Below, in pieces: positions 26,702 to 34,684 of a DNA stretch of 59,616 bases. Within the stretch, counting starts at the first letter, position 1, and every line of letters begins with the position of its first letter. The notes beneath the pieces were generated by a model. The model was not told the origin of the DNA. It saw only the letters and a list, made by a program, of their open reading frames with translations, and searched no databases. The DNA comes from Rhodovulum sp. 12E13 (GTDB lineage Bacteria; Pseudomonadota; Alphaproteobacteria; Rhodobacterales; Rhodobacteraceae), in the NCBI RefSeq assembly GCF_003340565.1, contig NZ_QPLK01000022.1, positions 1 through 59,616 on the forward strand, read 5' to 3'. The position numbers and the translations under genes were made by a program.

Positions 26702-28735
26702 TCAGAACGTCTTGGAGAGGGTGAGCTTGACGTTCCGCCCCGGCGCAGGGCGGGTGGCGAGGTAGGGGGTGTACTCGCGGTCGCCCGCGTTCTCGATGCC
26801 GAGGCGCAGCTCGGCGCCTTCGAGCCAGCCCCCCTGCGGAGCCCAGGTGGCACGAAGGTTGTGAACCGCGTAGCCGGGCGTGCGCGCGCCCTCGAAGGTT
26901 TCGCCACGGGCTGCCGCCACCTCCCAGCTGAGGTCGAGCTCGTCGCCGAAGCGCTTGCCCAGGGTCAGGCGCGCGGTGTCGGCCGGTGCGTTGCGCCACT
27001 CGCCCGTCGAGCCGTCGGACAGCGTCTCCTCGCCGCTGACGAGATTGGCATTGAGATCGAGATAGAGGCCCGACGCCATGGCGTAGGAGGCTTCGAGCTC
27101 CAGCCCCTGCAGGTCGACCTCGGTGACGTCGGGCGTGCCGAGGCCCTGATAGGAGGTGACGTCCCACAGGAACGTGTCGTAGGCGGTCGCCTTGAGCGCG
27201 AGCGCGTCGCCCTTGCCGAACACGTCGAGCGCATCGTAGGCGACGCCGGCCTCCCACGTGCGCGCCTTCTCGGGCTGCTCCATCAGTTCGGGGGTTTCGA
27301 GATCGTCGAGGATCGGCAGGTTCTCGGTATAGGCGCCGCTGGCGAACACCGAGACCCCGCTGTCGAAGGCGTAGCGCGCCGACACCCCGCCCACGAGCGC
27401 GTCGTTGTCGTAGGTGACCCGCGAGCCGTCGTTCAGCTCGGCCTCGATCGAGGAGGTTTCGTAGCGCAGCGCGGGCGTGATCGTCAGGTTCGGCCCGACG
27501 CTCATCTCGTTGACGGCGAAGACGGCGACGCGGTCGTCGGTGCCGCCCGGCGCGCTCGCCGCATCGAGCCGCTCGCGCCGGATCAGCTCGACGCCCGCGC
27601 GCAGTTCGTGGCTGACCGCGCCGGTGGTGAAGAAGGCGGTGTTCTTCGCCGTCAGCTTTGTCGTCTCGAACTGCAGGTCGGCATTGACGGTCGGAAAGCC
27701 GCCCGGCGGGAAAGGAAAGCCGCAGGGGAAGGGCGGCCCGCCCGCGCAGGTGGACGAGCCGGGCACGTATTCCTGCTCGATCTCCTGGTTGGCGTAGGAG
27801 AGCGTCACGTCGAGGTCGATCAGGTCGTTGCCGGCCGGGTTGTAGCCGTAGGAAAGCGTGGCGGTCTGGGAGACGATGTCCCGGTCGACGTTGCCGAACA
27901 CGTCGCCGGTGACGACAAAGGTGTCATAGGGCACATCCCGCTCGGCGCTCGTGGTCTCGCTGTAGGAAAACGACAGCGTGTGCGCGTCGTCGTCGCCGAA
28001 GGTCAGCCGGCCCTTGGCCAGCCACGAGGGCAGCGCGTAGGCCGAGTTGCCGATCTCGTTTCCGGCGCCGTCCTCCTGCGTGTCCTGCTCGCGCCAGGAG
28101 TAGTTCAGCAGGAACTCGGCCCGCTCGGTCGGCTGCCACGCGAGGATGGAGGACGACGCGAAGCCACCCCCGTTCGACCAGACGTCGAGCGTCTGGTCGA
28201 AGGCGAGGCCGGGCGCGCCGCCGGTGAAGTCGGCCGCGTCCTTCGTTTCCAGCCGAACCACGCCGCCGACGATGCCGGTGCCGTATTCGAACGAGCCCAC
28301 CGTGCCGCGGATCACCTCCACTTCGCGGTAGAGCGACGGATCGGTGAAGAGCTGCGTGCCGACGCGGTAGATCTCCTCGGCGCCCACCGTCGCTCCGTCG
28401 ACGAGGATCTTCACCTTCTGGTCGGTGCCGAAGGTGCCGTTGGCACCGAAGCCGCGGATGTTGATGCCCGAGCCCGAGGGGGTGGAGCCGTTCACCAGCG
28501 CCACACCGGGCACAGAATCGATCAGCTCGGCGATGGTGCCCGCCTGCCGGTCGTCGATCTCGCGTTGGTCGATGACCGTCAGCGGCGTGGCGGTCTGGGT
28601 CTGCACCTCGCGCTTGCTCTCGCCGAGCGTGATGGTGCCGATGAAGTCGCCCTCCTGCGCGTGGGCGGCGGGAGCGGCGATGAACGCAAGGGCGGTGGAG
28701 GCGCGCAGGAGCGCGCCGCGTCGGACAGACGGCAT
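26702..28735 (-). CDS. hmuR: TonB-dependent outer-membrane receptor, heme type
   Basis: A 677-residue receptor with signal peptide, an N-terminal plug (TPLTVIDQREIDD, INIRGFGANG, VEVIRGTVGSFEYGTGIVGG) and a beta-barrel ending in LSKTF with the terminal aromatic residue. The plug style and the divergent hmuSTUV operon support heme as ligand. It is first in the receptor-exbBD-tonB unit and shares the 220-base promoter region with hmuS. Confidence 0.87.
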   Translation of the reverse strand: MPSVRRGALLRASTALAFIAAPAAHAQEGDFIGTITLGESKREVQTQTATPLTVIDQREIDDRQAGTIAELIDSVPGVALVNGSTPSGSGINIRGFGANGTFGTDQKVKILVDGATVGAEEIYRVGTQLFTDPSLYREVEVIRGTVGSFEYGTGIVGGVVRLETKDAADFTGGAPGLAFDQTLDVWSNGGGFASSSILAWQPTERAEFLLNYSWREQDTQEDGAGNEIGNSAYALPSWLAKGRLTFGDDDAHTLSFSYSETTSAERDVPYDTFVVTGDVFGNVDRDIVSQTATLSYGYNPAGNDLIDLDVTLSYANQEIEQEYVPGSSTCAGGPPFPCGFPFPPGGFPTVNADLQFETTKLTAKNTAFFTTGAVSHELRAGVELIRRERLDAASAPGGTDDRVAVFAVNEMSVGPNLTITPALRYETSSIEAELNDGSRVTYDNDALVGGVSARYAFDSGVSVFASGAYTENLPILDDLETPELMEQPEKARTWEAGVAYDALDVFGKGDALALKATAYDTFLWDVTSYQGLGTPDVTEVDLQGLELEASYAMASGLYLDLNANLVSGEETLSDGSTGEWRNAPADTARLTLGKRFGDELDLSWEVAAARGETFEGARTPGYAVHNLRATWAPQGGWLEGAELRLGIENAGDREYTPYLATRPAPGRNVKLTLSKTF

Positions 28736-28955
28736 GAGGTCCCCTTCACATGGCTGGTGCGCATCCAGGCTGGCGAAAGGGCTCGCGCTTGCGCAGGTCT
28801 TGTCTGATTTCGTCGAAAGTTCGCGCTTTCGGGTTGAGACGGGTAAGAAGCCAGACTAAAACTGTCAACAACAAATCGGGGGTTCGCCCCGATGCCAGGC
28901 GCGTGACCCGCAGCCCAGCCCACCCCGACAGCACCGACAGGGAAGGAGCGCGCCA
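28736..28955. promoter_or_regulatory. Divergent promoter region of hmuR and hmuS
   Basis: This 220-base gap separates two divergent iron-related genes. It is AT-richer than its surroundings around 28845-28885 (AGACTAAAACTGTCAACAACAAAT), where promoters for both directions are expected. I looked for Fur, Irr or RirA-type palindromes and cannot define one with confidence. Confidence 0.4.
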
Positions 28956-30023
28956 ATGGCCGAGACGGCAGAGCTGACCCCCGACGACATCCGCGCCCGG
29001 AGAGCCGAGGCGCCGAAACTCCGCGACCGCGACCTTGCCGAAAACCTCGGGATTTCCGAGGCCGAGCTCGTCGCCGCGCATGTCGGGGTGGACGGCCCCC
29101 GCCGGGCGTTGCGGGTGGAGGCGCATCCCGACCGGCTGATGCCGGCGGCCGAGGCGATGGGCGAGGTGATGGCGCTGACGCGCAACCCCTCGGCGGTGCA
29201 TGAGAAGATCGGGCGCTACGGCAACTACCACCCCGGACAGCACGCCGCGATGGTGCTGACCGAGGCCGTCGATTTGCGCATCTTCCCGTCCCACTGGCGT
29301 CATGCCTTCCTCGTCGAGGTGGAGGGAGACGGCGGCACGCGGCGCTCGCTGCAGGTGTTCGACGCGGCCGGCGACGCGGTGCACAAGGTGATCCTGCGCG
29401 AGGGGTTCGACACCGCCGCGTGGGACCGGGCGAAGGCCGAGCTCGCTCTGGACGACCGGTCGCAGGCTGCGCGGGTCGCGCCGCGCGAGGCGCCGGAGGC
29501 CGCGAAGTCCCGCCCCGACCGGGCGGAGGAACTCCGAGCGGAGTGGCGGAAGATGACCGACACCCACCAGTTCCTGCGCATGGTCTCCAAGCTGAAGATG
29601 AACCGCCTCGGCGCCTACCGCATCGCCGGCGCCCCCTTCGTGCGGCGGCTCGCGCCGGGCGCGGTGGACGCGGCGCTGCACGCGGTGCGGGACGACGGGG
29701 TCGAGATCATGCTCTTCGTCGGCAATCGCGGCTGCATCCAGATCCATTCGGGGGGCATCGGCACGCTGACGCCCATGGGCCCGTGGCAGAACGTGATGGA
29801 CCCCGATTTCAACCTGCACCTGCGGCGCGACCATCTCGCCGAGGTCTGGGCCGTGGAGAAGCCCACCCAGCGGGGCCCGGCCGTCTCGGTCGAGGCGTTC
29901 GACGGGGAGGGCCGGCTGATCCTGCAATGCTTCGCCATTCCGAAGGAGGGGCGCGACAGCCGCCCCGCCTGGGCCCGGATCGTGGAGCGGCTGGAGAACG
30001 CGGAGGATGCGCCCGCTCCGTAA
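28956..30023 (+). CDS. hmuS: HmuS/ChuS-type heme-handling protein
   Basis: A 355-residue cytoplasmic protein of the HmuS/ChuS/HemS family with its tandem repeat architecture. Half 1 contains AVHEKIGRYGNYHPGQHAAM, half 2 FVGNRGCIQIHSGGI and WQNVMDPDFNLHLR. These proteins receive heme from HmuUV and either traffic or degrade it. A histidine-containing segment in each half can supply axial ligands. It starts the plus-strand hmu operon. Confidence 0.93.
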   Translation: MAETAELTPDDIRARRAEAPKLRDRDLAENLGISEAELVAAHVGVDGPRRALRVEAHPDRLMPAAEAMGEVMALTRNPSAVHEKIGRYGNYHPGQHAAMVLTEAVDLRIFPSHWRHAFLVEVEGDGGTRRSLQVFDAAGDAVHKVILREGFDTAAWDRAKAELALDDRSQAARVAPREAPEAAKSRPDRAEELRAEWRKMTDTHQFLRMVSKLKMNRLGAYRIAGAPFVRRLAPGAVDAALHAVRDDGVEIMLFVGNRGCIQIHSGGIGTLTPMGPWQNVMDPDFNLHLRRDHLAEVWAVEKPTQRGPAVSVEAFDGEGRLILQCFAIPKEGRDSRPAWARIVERLENAEDAPAP

Positions 30024-30159
30024 GGCCCTGCGCCGGGCCGCCCTGATCGGCCTCGCCGCGGGCCTCGCCGGCGGCCTCGCCGCCACCCTTTGCCTGCCCG
30101 CCCTCGCCTCGGCCTGCGCACGGCCCGAGGGCGCCCCATTGGAGATGCCTCAGAGATGA
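30007..30159 (+). CDS. 50-aa membrane peptide inside the hmu operon
   Basis: ATG 30007 lies within the last codons of hmuS (17-base overlap), and the stop overlaps the hmuT ATG as ATGA. The product has a basic start (MRPLRKALRRAA), then one glycine/alanine-rich membrane span (LIGLAAGLAGGLAATLCLPA) and a short tail with two cysteines overall. A sequence resembling a ribosome site (GCGGAGG) touches the ATG. It is not HmuP by sequence. It could be a membrane adaptor or a coupling ORF for hmuT. Confidence 0.55.
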   Translation: MRPLRKALRRAALIGLAAGLAGGLAATLCLPALASACARPEGAPLEMPQR

Positions 30160-31016
30160 CCCTGCCGTTCCGCCTGCCCCTGCTGCTCGCCGCCGCCCTC
30201 GCCCTCGCCCCGCCCGCCGCCGCGGCGGAGGCGGAGCGGGCGAGCCGCATCCTGTCGGTCGGCGGCGCCGTCACCGAGATCGTCTACGCCCTCGGCGAGG
30301 AGGATCGCCTCGTGGCGCGCGACGCCACCTCCACCTGGCCGCCCGCGGCCGAGGCGCTGCCCGACGTGGGCTACATGCGCGCGCTCTCGGCCGAGGGCGT
30401 CCTCTCGGTCGCGCCCGAGCTGATCGTGGCCGAGGAGGGCGCCGGCCCGCCCGAGACGGTGGAGCTGCTGCAGGCCGCCGCCATCCCCATCGTGACGGTG
30501 CCCGACGCGACCGACGCGACCGGCGTGCTCGCCCGCATCCGCGCCGTGGGCGAGGCGATCGGCGTGCCGGACAAGGCCGAGGGGTTGGCCGAGGAGGTCG
30601 GCGCCGAACTCGACGCGGCCCTGGCGGCGGCCGAAGCGGCGCCGGGGGCGCCGAAGCGGGTGCTGTTCGTGCTCTCCACCCAGGGCGGGCGCATCATGGC
30701 CTCGGGCACGGGCACCGCGGCGGACGGCATCATCGGGATGGCCGGCGGGGTGAACGCGGTCTCGGCCTTCGAGGGCTACAAGCAGATGACAGACGAGGCC
30801 GTCGCCGCCGCCGCGCCCGACGTGATCCTGATGATGGACCGGGGGAGCGATCACGCCTCGTCTGACGCCGAGCTCTTCGCCATGCCCGCCATCGCCACGA
30901 CGCCCGCCGCCGAGGCCCGCGCCGTCGTGCGCATGGACGGGTTGACGCTTCTCGGCTTCGGCCCCCGCACGGCCGAGGCCGTCAGGGCGCTCTCGGAGGC
31001 GCTGCATGGCGGCTGA
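30156..31016 (+). CDS. hmuT: Heme ABC transporter periplasmic binding protein
   Basis: A 286-residue cluster A-2 binding protein with signal peptide, opening RILSVGGAVTEIVYALGEED and containing VGYMRALSAEGVLS and GGVNAVSAFEGYKQM. Class members carry heme or siderophores across the periplasm. It overlaps hmuU by 11 bases. The conserved tyrosine in VGYMR is the usual heme ligand position of HmuT-type proteins. Confidence 0.93.
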   Translation: MTLPFRLPLLLAAALALAPPAAAAEAERASRILSVGGAVTEIVYALGEEDRLVARDATSTWPPAAEALPDVGYMRALSAEGVLSVAPELIVAEEGAGPPETVELLQAAAIPIVTVPDATDATGVLARIRAVGEAIGVPDKAEGLAEEVGAELDAALAAAEAAPGAPKRVLFVLSTQGGRIMASGTGTAADGIIGMAGGVNAVSAFEGYKQMTDEAVAAAAPDVILMMDRGSDHASSDAELFAMPAIATTPAAEARAVVRMDGLTLLGFGPRTAEAVRALSEALHGG

Positions 31017-32073
31017 TGCGACCCTCGCCGCGCCCCTGGCCGACCGCCGCCCGCGCGCCCGCCGGGCGACGGTGGGGCTGGCCGTCTTCCTCGCCGTCGT
31101 CTCGGTGGCGAGCCTCGCCATCGGCGCCTCGGGCACCTCGCTCCGGGGCGCGCTCGCCACGCTCGCCACGGGGGGCGAGCTGAGCCAGATGGAGCGCGTC
31201 GTGCTGTGGGACATCCGCATGCCGCGCCTCGCCCTCGGTATCCTCGTGGGCGCCGCGCTCGCGGTCTCGGGGGCGGTCATGCAGGGCCTCTTCCGCAACC
31301 CGCTGGCCGATCCCGGCCTTGTCGGCGTCAGCGCTGGGGCGGGCCTCGGGGCGATCACGGCCATCGTGCTCGGCGGCCTCCTGCCCGCCGCGGTGATCGC
31401 GAGCGTCGGCACCTGGGCGGTGCCGGTGGCGGCCTTCCTCGGCGGCTGGGCGTCGGTCCTCGTGCTCTACCGCGTCTCCACCCGGCGCGGGCGCACCTCC
31501 GTCGCCACGATGCTGCTGGCCGGCATCGCGCTCGGGGCGCTGGCGGGGGCGGTCTCGGGCATCCTCGTCTATATGGCCGACGACCGGCAGCTGCGCGACC
31601 TGACGTTCTGGGGCCTCGGCTCGCTCGCCGGGGCGAGCTGGGCCAAGGTGGCGGTGGCCGGGCCGATGATCCTGCTGGCCGTGGGCGCGTCGCTCCTGCT
31701 CGGGCGCGGGCTCAACGGGCTCGCCATGGGCGAGGCGACGGCGCATCACCTCGGCATCGACGTGCAGCGGCTGAAGAACGGCGCGATCCTCACCGTCGCC
31801 GCCGCGACCGGCGCGGCCGTCGCCGTCTCGGGGGGGATCGGCTTCGTCGGCATCGTCGTGCCGCATATGTTGCGCCTCGCCACCGGCCCCGACCACACGC
31901 ACCTGCTGCTCAACTCTGCGCTGCTGGGCGCCGCGCTCCTGCTGCTGGCCGACGTCATCGCGCGGGTGATCATCGCGCCGGCCGAGCTGCCCATCGGCAT
32001 CGTCACCGCCGTCCTCGGTGCGCCGGTCTTCCTGTGGATCCTCTTGCGCCGGCGCGGGATGGTGGACCTGTGA
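31006..32073 (+). CDS. hmuU: Heme ABC transporter permease
   Basis: A 355-residue FecCD/BtuC-family permease with about ten membrane helices. Typical stretches are LWDIRMPRLALGILVGAALA, GNPLADPG-type (RNPLADPGLVGVSAGAGLGA) and GGIGFVGIVVPHMLRL, the last lying near the ATPase contact. Its stop overlaps the hmuV GTG. Confidence 0.94.
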   Translation: MAADATLAAPLADRRPRARRATVGLAVFLAVVSVASLAIGASGTSLRGALATLATGGELSQMERVVLWDIRMPRLALGILVGAALAVSGAVMQGLFRNPLADPGLVGVSAGAGLGAITAIVLGGLLPAAVIASVGTWAVPVAAFLGGWASVLVLYRVSTRRGRTSVATMLLAGIALGALAGAVSGILVYMADDRQLRDLTFWGLGSLAGASWAKVAVAGPMILLAVGASLLLGRGLNGLAMGEATAHHLGIDVQRLKNGAILTVAAATGAAVAVSGGIGFVGIVVPHMLRLATGPDHTHLLLNSALLGAALLLLADVIARVIIAPAELPIGIVTAVLGAPVFLWILLRRRGMVDL

Positions 32074-32852
32074 TCGCCGCGATCGGCATCCGCGTGCGGC
32101 TGGGGCGCAAGGCGGTGCTGCACGGCGTCGACTTCGCCGCCCGCCCCGGCGAGGTGACGGCGATCGTCGGCCCCAACGGCTCGGGCAAGACGACGCTGAT
32201 GCGCGCGCTCACGGGCGAGGTGGACTACGCCGGCCGGGTAGAGATCGGCGGGCGGGACATCCGCGCCGCCAAGGGCTGGGAGCTCGCCGCACGCCGCGCC
32301 GTGCTGCCCCAGGCGACCACGCTCGCCTTCCCCTTCACTGTGGTCGAGGTGGTGCGGATGGGGCTGATGACGGGCGCGCATGGCGACGACGCGGCGCTGC
32401 CCTCGCGCGCTCTGGCCGAGGTCGGCCTCGCGGGCTACGAGGGCCGTTTCTTCCAGGAGCTGTCGGGCGGCGAGCAGCAACGCGCCCATCTCGCGCGCGT
32501 GCTGGTGCAGGTCTGGCAGCCGGTGGACGACGGCGGGCCCCGATGGCTCCTGCTCGACGAGCCGGTCTCCAGCCTCGACATCGCCCACCAGCTCGAGGTG
32601 ATGGAGATCGTTGCGTCCTACGCCCGCCGGGGCGGCGGCGTGGTCGCGGTGATGCACGATCTGAACCTCACGGCCCTGCACGCCGACCGGATCGCGGTCA
32701 TGCAGCAGGGCTGCCTGCGCGCCTTCGGCCCGCCCGCCGAGGTGATGACCGACGCGATCCTCTCGGAGGTCTACGGCTGCCGCCTGCGCGTCTCGGCCGC
32801 GCCGGCCGGCCCCGCGCCCTTCGTCCTGCCCCATTGCGCCGCGCCCGGATGA
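32070..32852 (+). CDS. hmuV: Heme ABC transporter ATPase
   Basis: A 260-residue ATPase with Walker A GPNGSGKTT, Q-loop VLPQATTLAFPFTV, signature LSGGEQQRAHLAR, Walker B WLLLDEPVSSLD and switch VMHDLN. Start is GTG 32070 overlapping the hmuU stop (GTGA). It powers heme import through HmuU. Confidence 0.94.
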   Translation: MIAAIGIRVRLGRKAVLHGVDFAARPGEVTAIVGPNGSGKTTLMRALTGEVDYAGRVEIGGRDIRAAKGWELAARRAVLPQATTLAFPFTVVEVVRMGLMTGAHGDDAALPSRALAEVGLAGYEGRFFQELSGGEQQRAHLARVLVQVWQPVDDGGPRWLLLDEPVSSLDIAHQLEVMEIVASYARRGGGVVAVMHDLNLTALHADRIAVMQQGCLRAFGPPAEVMTDAILSEVYGCRLRVSAAPAGPAPFVLPHCAAPG

Positions 32853-32947
32853 GGGCATGCTCAGGGCCGTTCCGGCACGAAGGCCAAAGGGGACCGTAAC
32901 GCCCATCCTGCGCGGGTTCCGATGATGCGTCATTCTGACAGTATCCG

Positions 32948-32963
32948 AGTCTTTATATAGACT
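32948..32963. promoter_or_regulatory. 16-base palindrome upstream of the pseudoazurin gene
   Basis: AGTCTTTATATAGACT is an inverted repeat (AGTCT/AGACT arms) around an AT-only centre, 108 bases upstream of the pseudoazurin ATG. It stands out in a GC-rich genome. TATATA could also serve as a -10 element. No regulator family can be named from the arms. Confidence 0.4.
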
Positions 32964-33070
32964 TTAGCCGCCCGAGCGGCATTGTTCAGCGCCGCCAGCC
33001 AGCGCTCTCCTGTCGGGAGACGGGCCAGCCCGTTCGAGAAATCTCGCGAAGTTCCAACAGGAGAAGACCG

Positions 33071-33568
33071 ATGACCGTGCGATTGTCCCGCCGCAGAACC
33101 CTCGTCCTGGCCGGTGCGGCTGCCCTCACACCTTTCGCAGCGCCGCGCCTCTCGCGGGCCGCGACCGCGCACGAAGTGCAGATGCTGAACGTCCATCCCG
33201 ACAACCCGCGGCAACGCATGGTCTTCCTGCCGCGCGTCCTGGCGGTGGAACCGGGCGACACCGTGACCTTCCTTGCGACGGATCGCGGCCACAACAGCGC
33301 TTCCCTCGACGGCATGATCCCCGCGGGCGCCGAAGCGTGGGACGGTCGCATCAACGAGGAAGTGTCGGTGACCCTCGAGGTGCCGGGGTTCTACGGCTAC
33401 CAGTGCACGCCGCATTACTCGACCGGAATGGTCGGACTGATCGTCGTGCGTGGCGACGGCATGATGGACAACCTCGACGCAGCGCAGGAGGTCCGCCAGC
33501 GCGGACGGGCTGCCGCCGCCTTCGACGAGATCTGGGCCGAAGCGGCCGAGATGGGCCTCACGGGCTGA
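33071..33568 (+). CDS. Pseudoazurin, Tat-exported blue copper protein
   Basis: A 165-residue cupredoxin with a twin-arginine signal (LSRRRTLVLAGAAAL). The type 1 copper ligands are visible: histidine in DRGHNSAS, and cysteine, histidine and methionine in YQCTPHYSTGM. It is a small periplasmic electron carrier, usually donating to nitrite/nitrous-oxide reductases or cytochrome c peroxidase. The peroxidase gene at 34685 is the likely local partner. A 7-12-base spaced AACAGGAGAAG ribosome site precedes ATG 33071. Confidence 0.93.
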   Translation: MTVRLSRRRTLVLAGAAALTPFAAPRLSRAATAHEVQMLNVHPDNPRQRMVFLPRVLAVEPGDTVTFLATDRGHNSASLDGMIPAGAEAWDGRINEEVSVTLEVPGFYGYQCTPHYSTGMVGLIVVRGDGMMDNLDAAQEVRQRGRAAAAFDEIWAEAAEMGLTG

Positions 33569-33623
33569 TAGCCCTGGCGCGCAGGGCGGCTCGCGCCGCT
33601 CTGCGACCGGCCTGCCGCCCACC

Positions 33624-33791
33624 TCATGGAAAGGGATCGTGCTTGTCGCTCCACCGGTCGAGATCGGCGAGGTCGGGCCAGACCCGGCGCCGGAGGGCCG
33701 CGAGCCAGTGGCCCGGCCCGCGGCGTCCCCCGGCATGCCCGCGCCGGCCGATCCTCGGCAGCCGACCCCGCCAGCGCGCCGGCGCGGACAT
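33624..33791 (-). CDS. 55-aa basic ORF downstream of a conserved hypothetical
   Basis: ATG 33791 lies just past the stop of the gene at 33794. The product starts MSAPARWRGRLPRIG and ends LADLDRWSDKHDPFP, with a C-terminal end that looks coding. No good ribosome site is seen, and the start falls just beside the hairpin at 33798..33826. Could be a real small protein or a chance frame. Confidence 0.3.
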   Translation of the reverse strand: MSAPARWRGRLPRIGRRGHAGGRRGPGHWLAALRRRVWPDLADLDRWSDKHDPFP

Positions 33792-33793
33792 CC

Positions 33794-34306
33794 CTACCGG
33801 GGCCCGGCCGTCACGGCCGGACCCCGTGTCTGGTCCCGGGGCGCCGGCCCGGCCGGACGGGTCAGGGCACGGTCGGCAAGGCACTGCACGGCGCGCAGGA
33901 AGCCCGCCGCGTCGTTGCCCTCGCAGAGGATCGCCGCGTGCGCGCGTGCGGCCTCCTCTCGCCCCTGCGCGGCGGCGCGCAGGGCGCTCATCATCGCCCG
34001 CTCCTGCGGCGTGACATGGGCCGCGCAGGCCGGACAGTCCGGCGCATTGAAGCGGAAGGTCGACTGCCGGGTGCGCCGCATCGTCTGGACCATGGCGAGC
34101 GTCGCGACGGCGATTTCGGGGCCGCGGTCGTGGCCGAAAAGGTGCAGAGCGCAAGAGATCGCCGAGAGCCACCCCTGCCGCTCGGGCTGGGCGAAGCTGG
34201 AGAAGTAGTGGCGCGCGATGGTCAGCACGTGCCGTTGCTCGGCGGTGTAGCCCAGATCGGCGACCGATGTGCCGCGGTCGGTGCCGCAGGGATGGGCCCC
34301 GCTCAT
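33794..34306 (-). CDS. Conserved-looking hypothetical protein with a CxxC motif
   Basis: A 170-residue soluble, mostly helical protein with FNAPDCPACAAHVTPQERAM containing a CxxC pair, and LSAISCALHLFGHDRG. No signal peptide. ATG 34306 overlaps the stop of a 35-aa upstream ORF (ATGA), which carries the good ribosome site. It lies between pseudoazurin and cytochrome c peroxidase, on the opposite strand. A thiol or metal-binding role is possible from CxxC; no function assigned. Confidence 0.7.
   Translation of the reverse strand: MSGAHPCGTDRGTSVADLGYTAEQRHVLTIARHYFSSFAQPERQGWLSAISCALHLFGHDRGPEIAVATLAMVQTMRRTRQSTFRFNAPDCPACAAHVTPQERAMMSALRAAAQGREEAARAHAAILCEGNDAAGFLRAVQCLADRALTRPAGPAPRDQTRGPAVTAGPR
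33798..33826 (-). terminator. Strong GC hairpin at the end of the 33794 gene
   Basis: CGGGGCCCGGCCG (33798..33810) pairs with CGGCCGGACCCCG (33814..33826) with one mismatch and a 3-base loop. It overlaps the last codons of the 33794 gene. No T-tract; plausible Rho-type or processing end. Confidence 0.45.
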
Positions 34307-34410
34307 GGCCGCGTCCCGACGCGGGGCGCTGCCCCGGGCGGCCGCCGCGCGGCGCGTGGCTCCGGGGGCACGATGGCATCGGGTCTGCGGATCGGGCGGG
34401 GATGTCCCAT
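34303..34410 (-). CDS. 35-aa leader ORF coupled to the 33794 gene
   Basis: ATG 34410 follows a clear GGAGGAG ribosome site. The frame encodes a Pro/Arg-rich 35-residue peptide (start MGHPRPIRRPDA) and stops at TGA overlapping the ATG of the 33794 gene. The downstream gene has only a weak ribosome site of its own, so translation is probably coupled through this leader. Its proline-rich composition could cause pausing. Confidence 0.5.
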   Translation of the reverse strand: MGHPRPIRRPDAIVPPEPRAARRPPGAAPRVGTRP

Positions 34411-34621
34411 GGCGCTCCTCCGGTCGTGTCCGAAGCGGCGGCGCGCCCGGCCGTCTTGCCCGCGCGCAGGCCGCTTCGAACCTCTGGAATTCTTTGGTTC
34501 GGGCCGGGCGGGACGAGGGTCCGGGCTGGGGCACGGCCTAACCTGACAGAATAAGTCGGATAAGCAACCGCTCTCGTCCGGCCTGCGACGGAATGCGCAA
34601 GGCGGGCGCGTGCGAGCCGGC

Positions 34622-34635
34622 TTGATCCATGTCAT
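34622..34635. promoter_or_regulatory. FNR/CRP-type site upstream of cytochrome c peroxidase
   Basis: TTGATCCATGTCAT matches the FNR/NnrR-family consensus TTGAY-N4-RTCAA in 9 of 10 defined positions. It is centred about 56 bases before the ATG at 34685. Cytochrome c peroxidases are commonly under FNR-type oxygen control, so an FnrL- or NnrR-like activator is likely. Confidence 0.55.
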
Positions 34636-34684
34636 GGCCCGCGCCGGCAAGCCTGAGTGAAATCATCGGAAAAGGAGGCCCCCC

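Noticed and set aside
30007-30159. HmuP
   Set aside because: Similar size but no HmuP-like motif; it has a membrane span instead.
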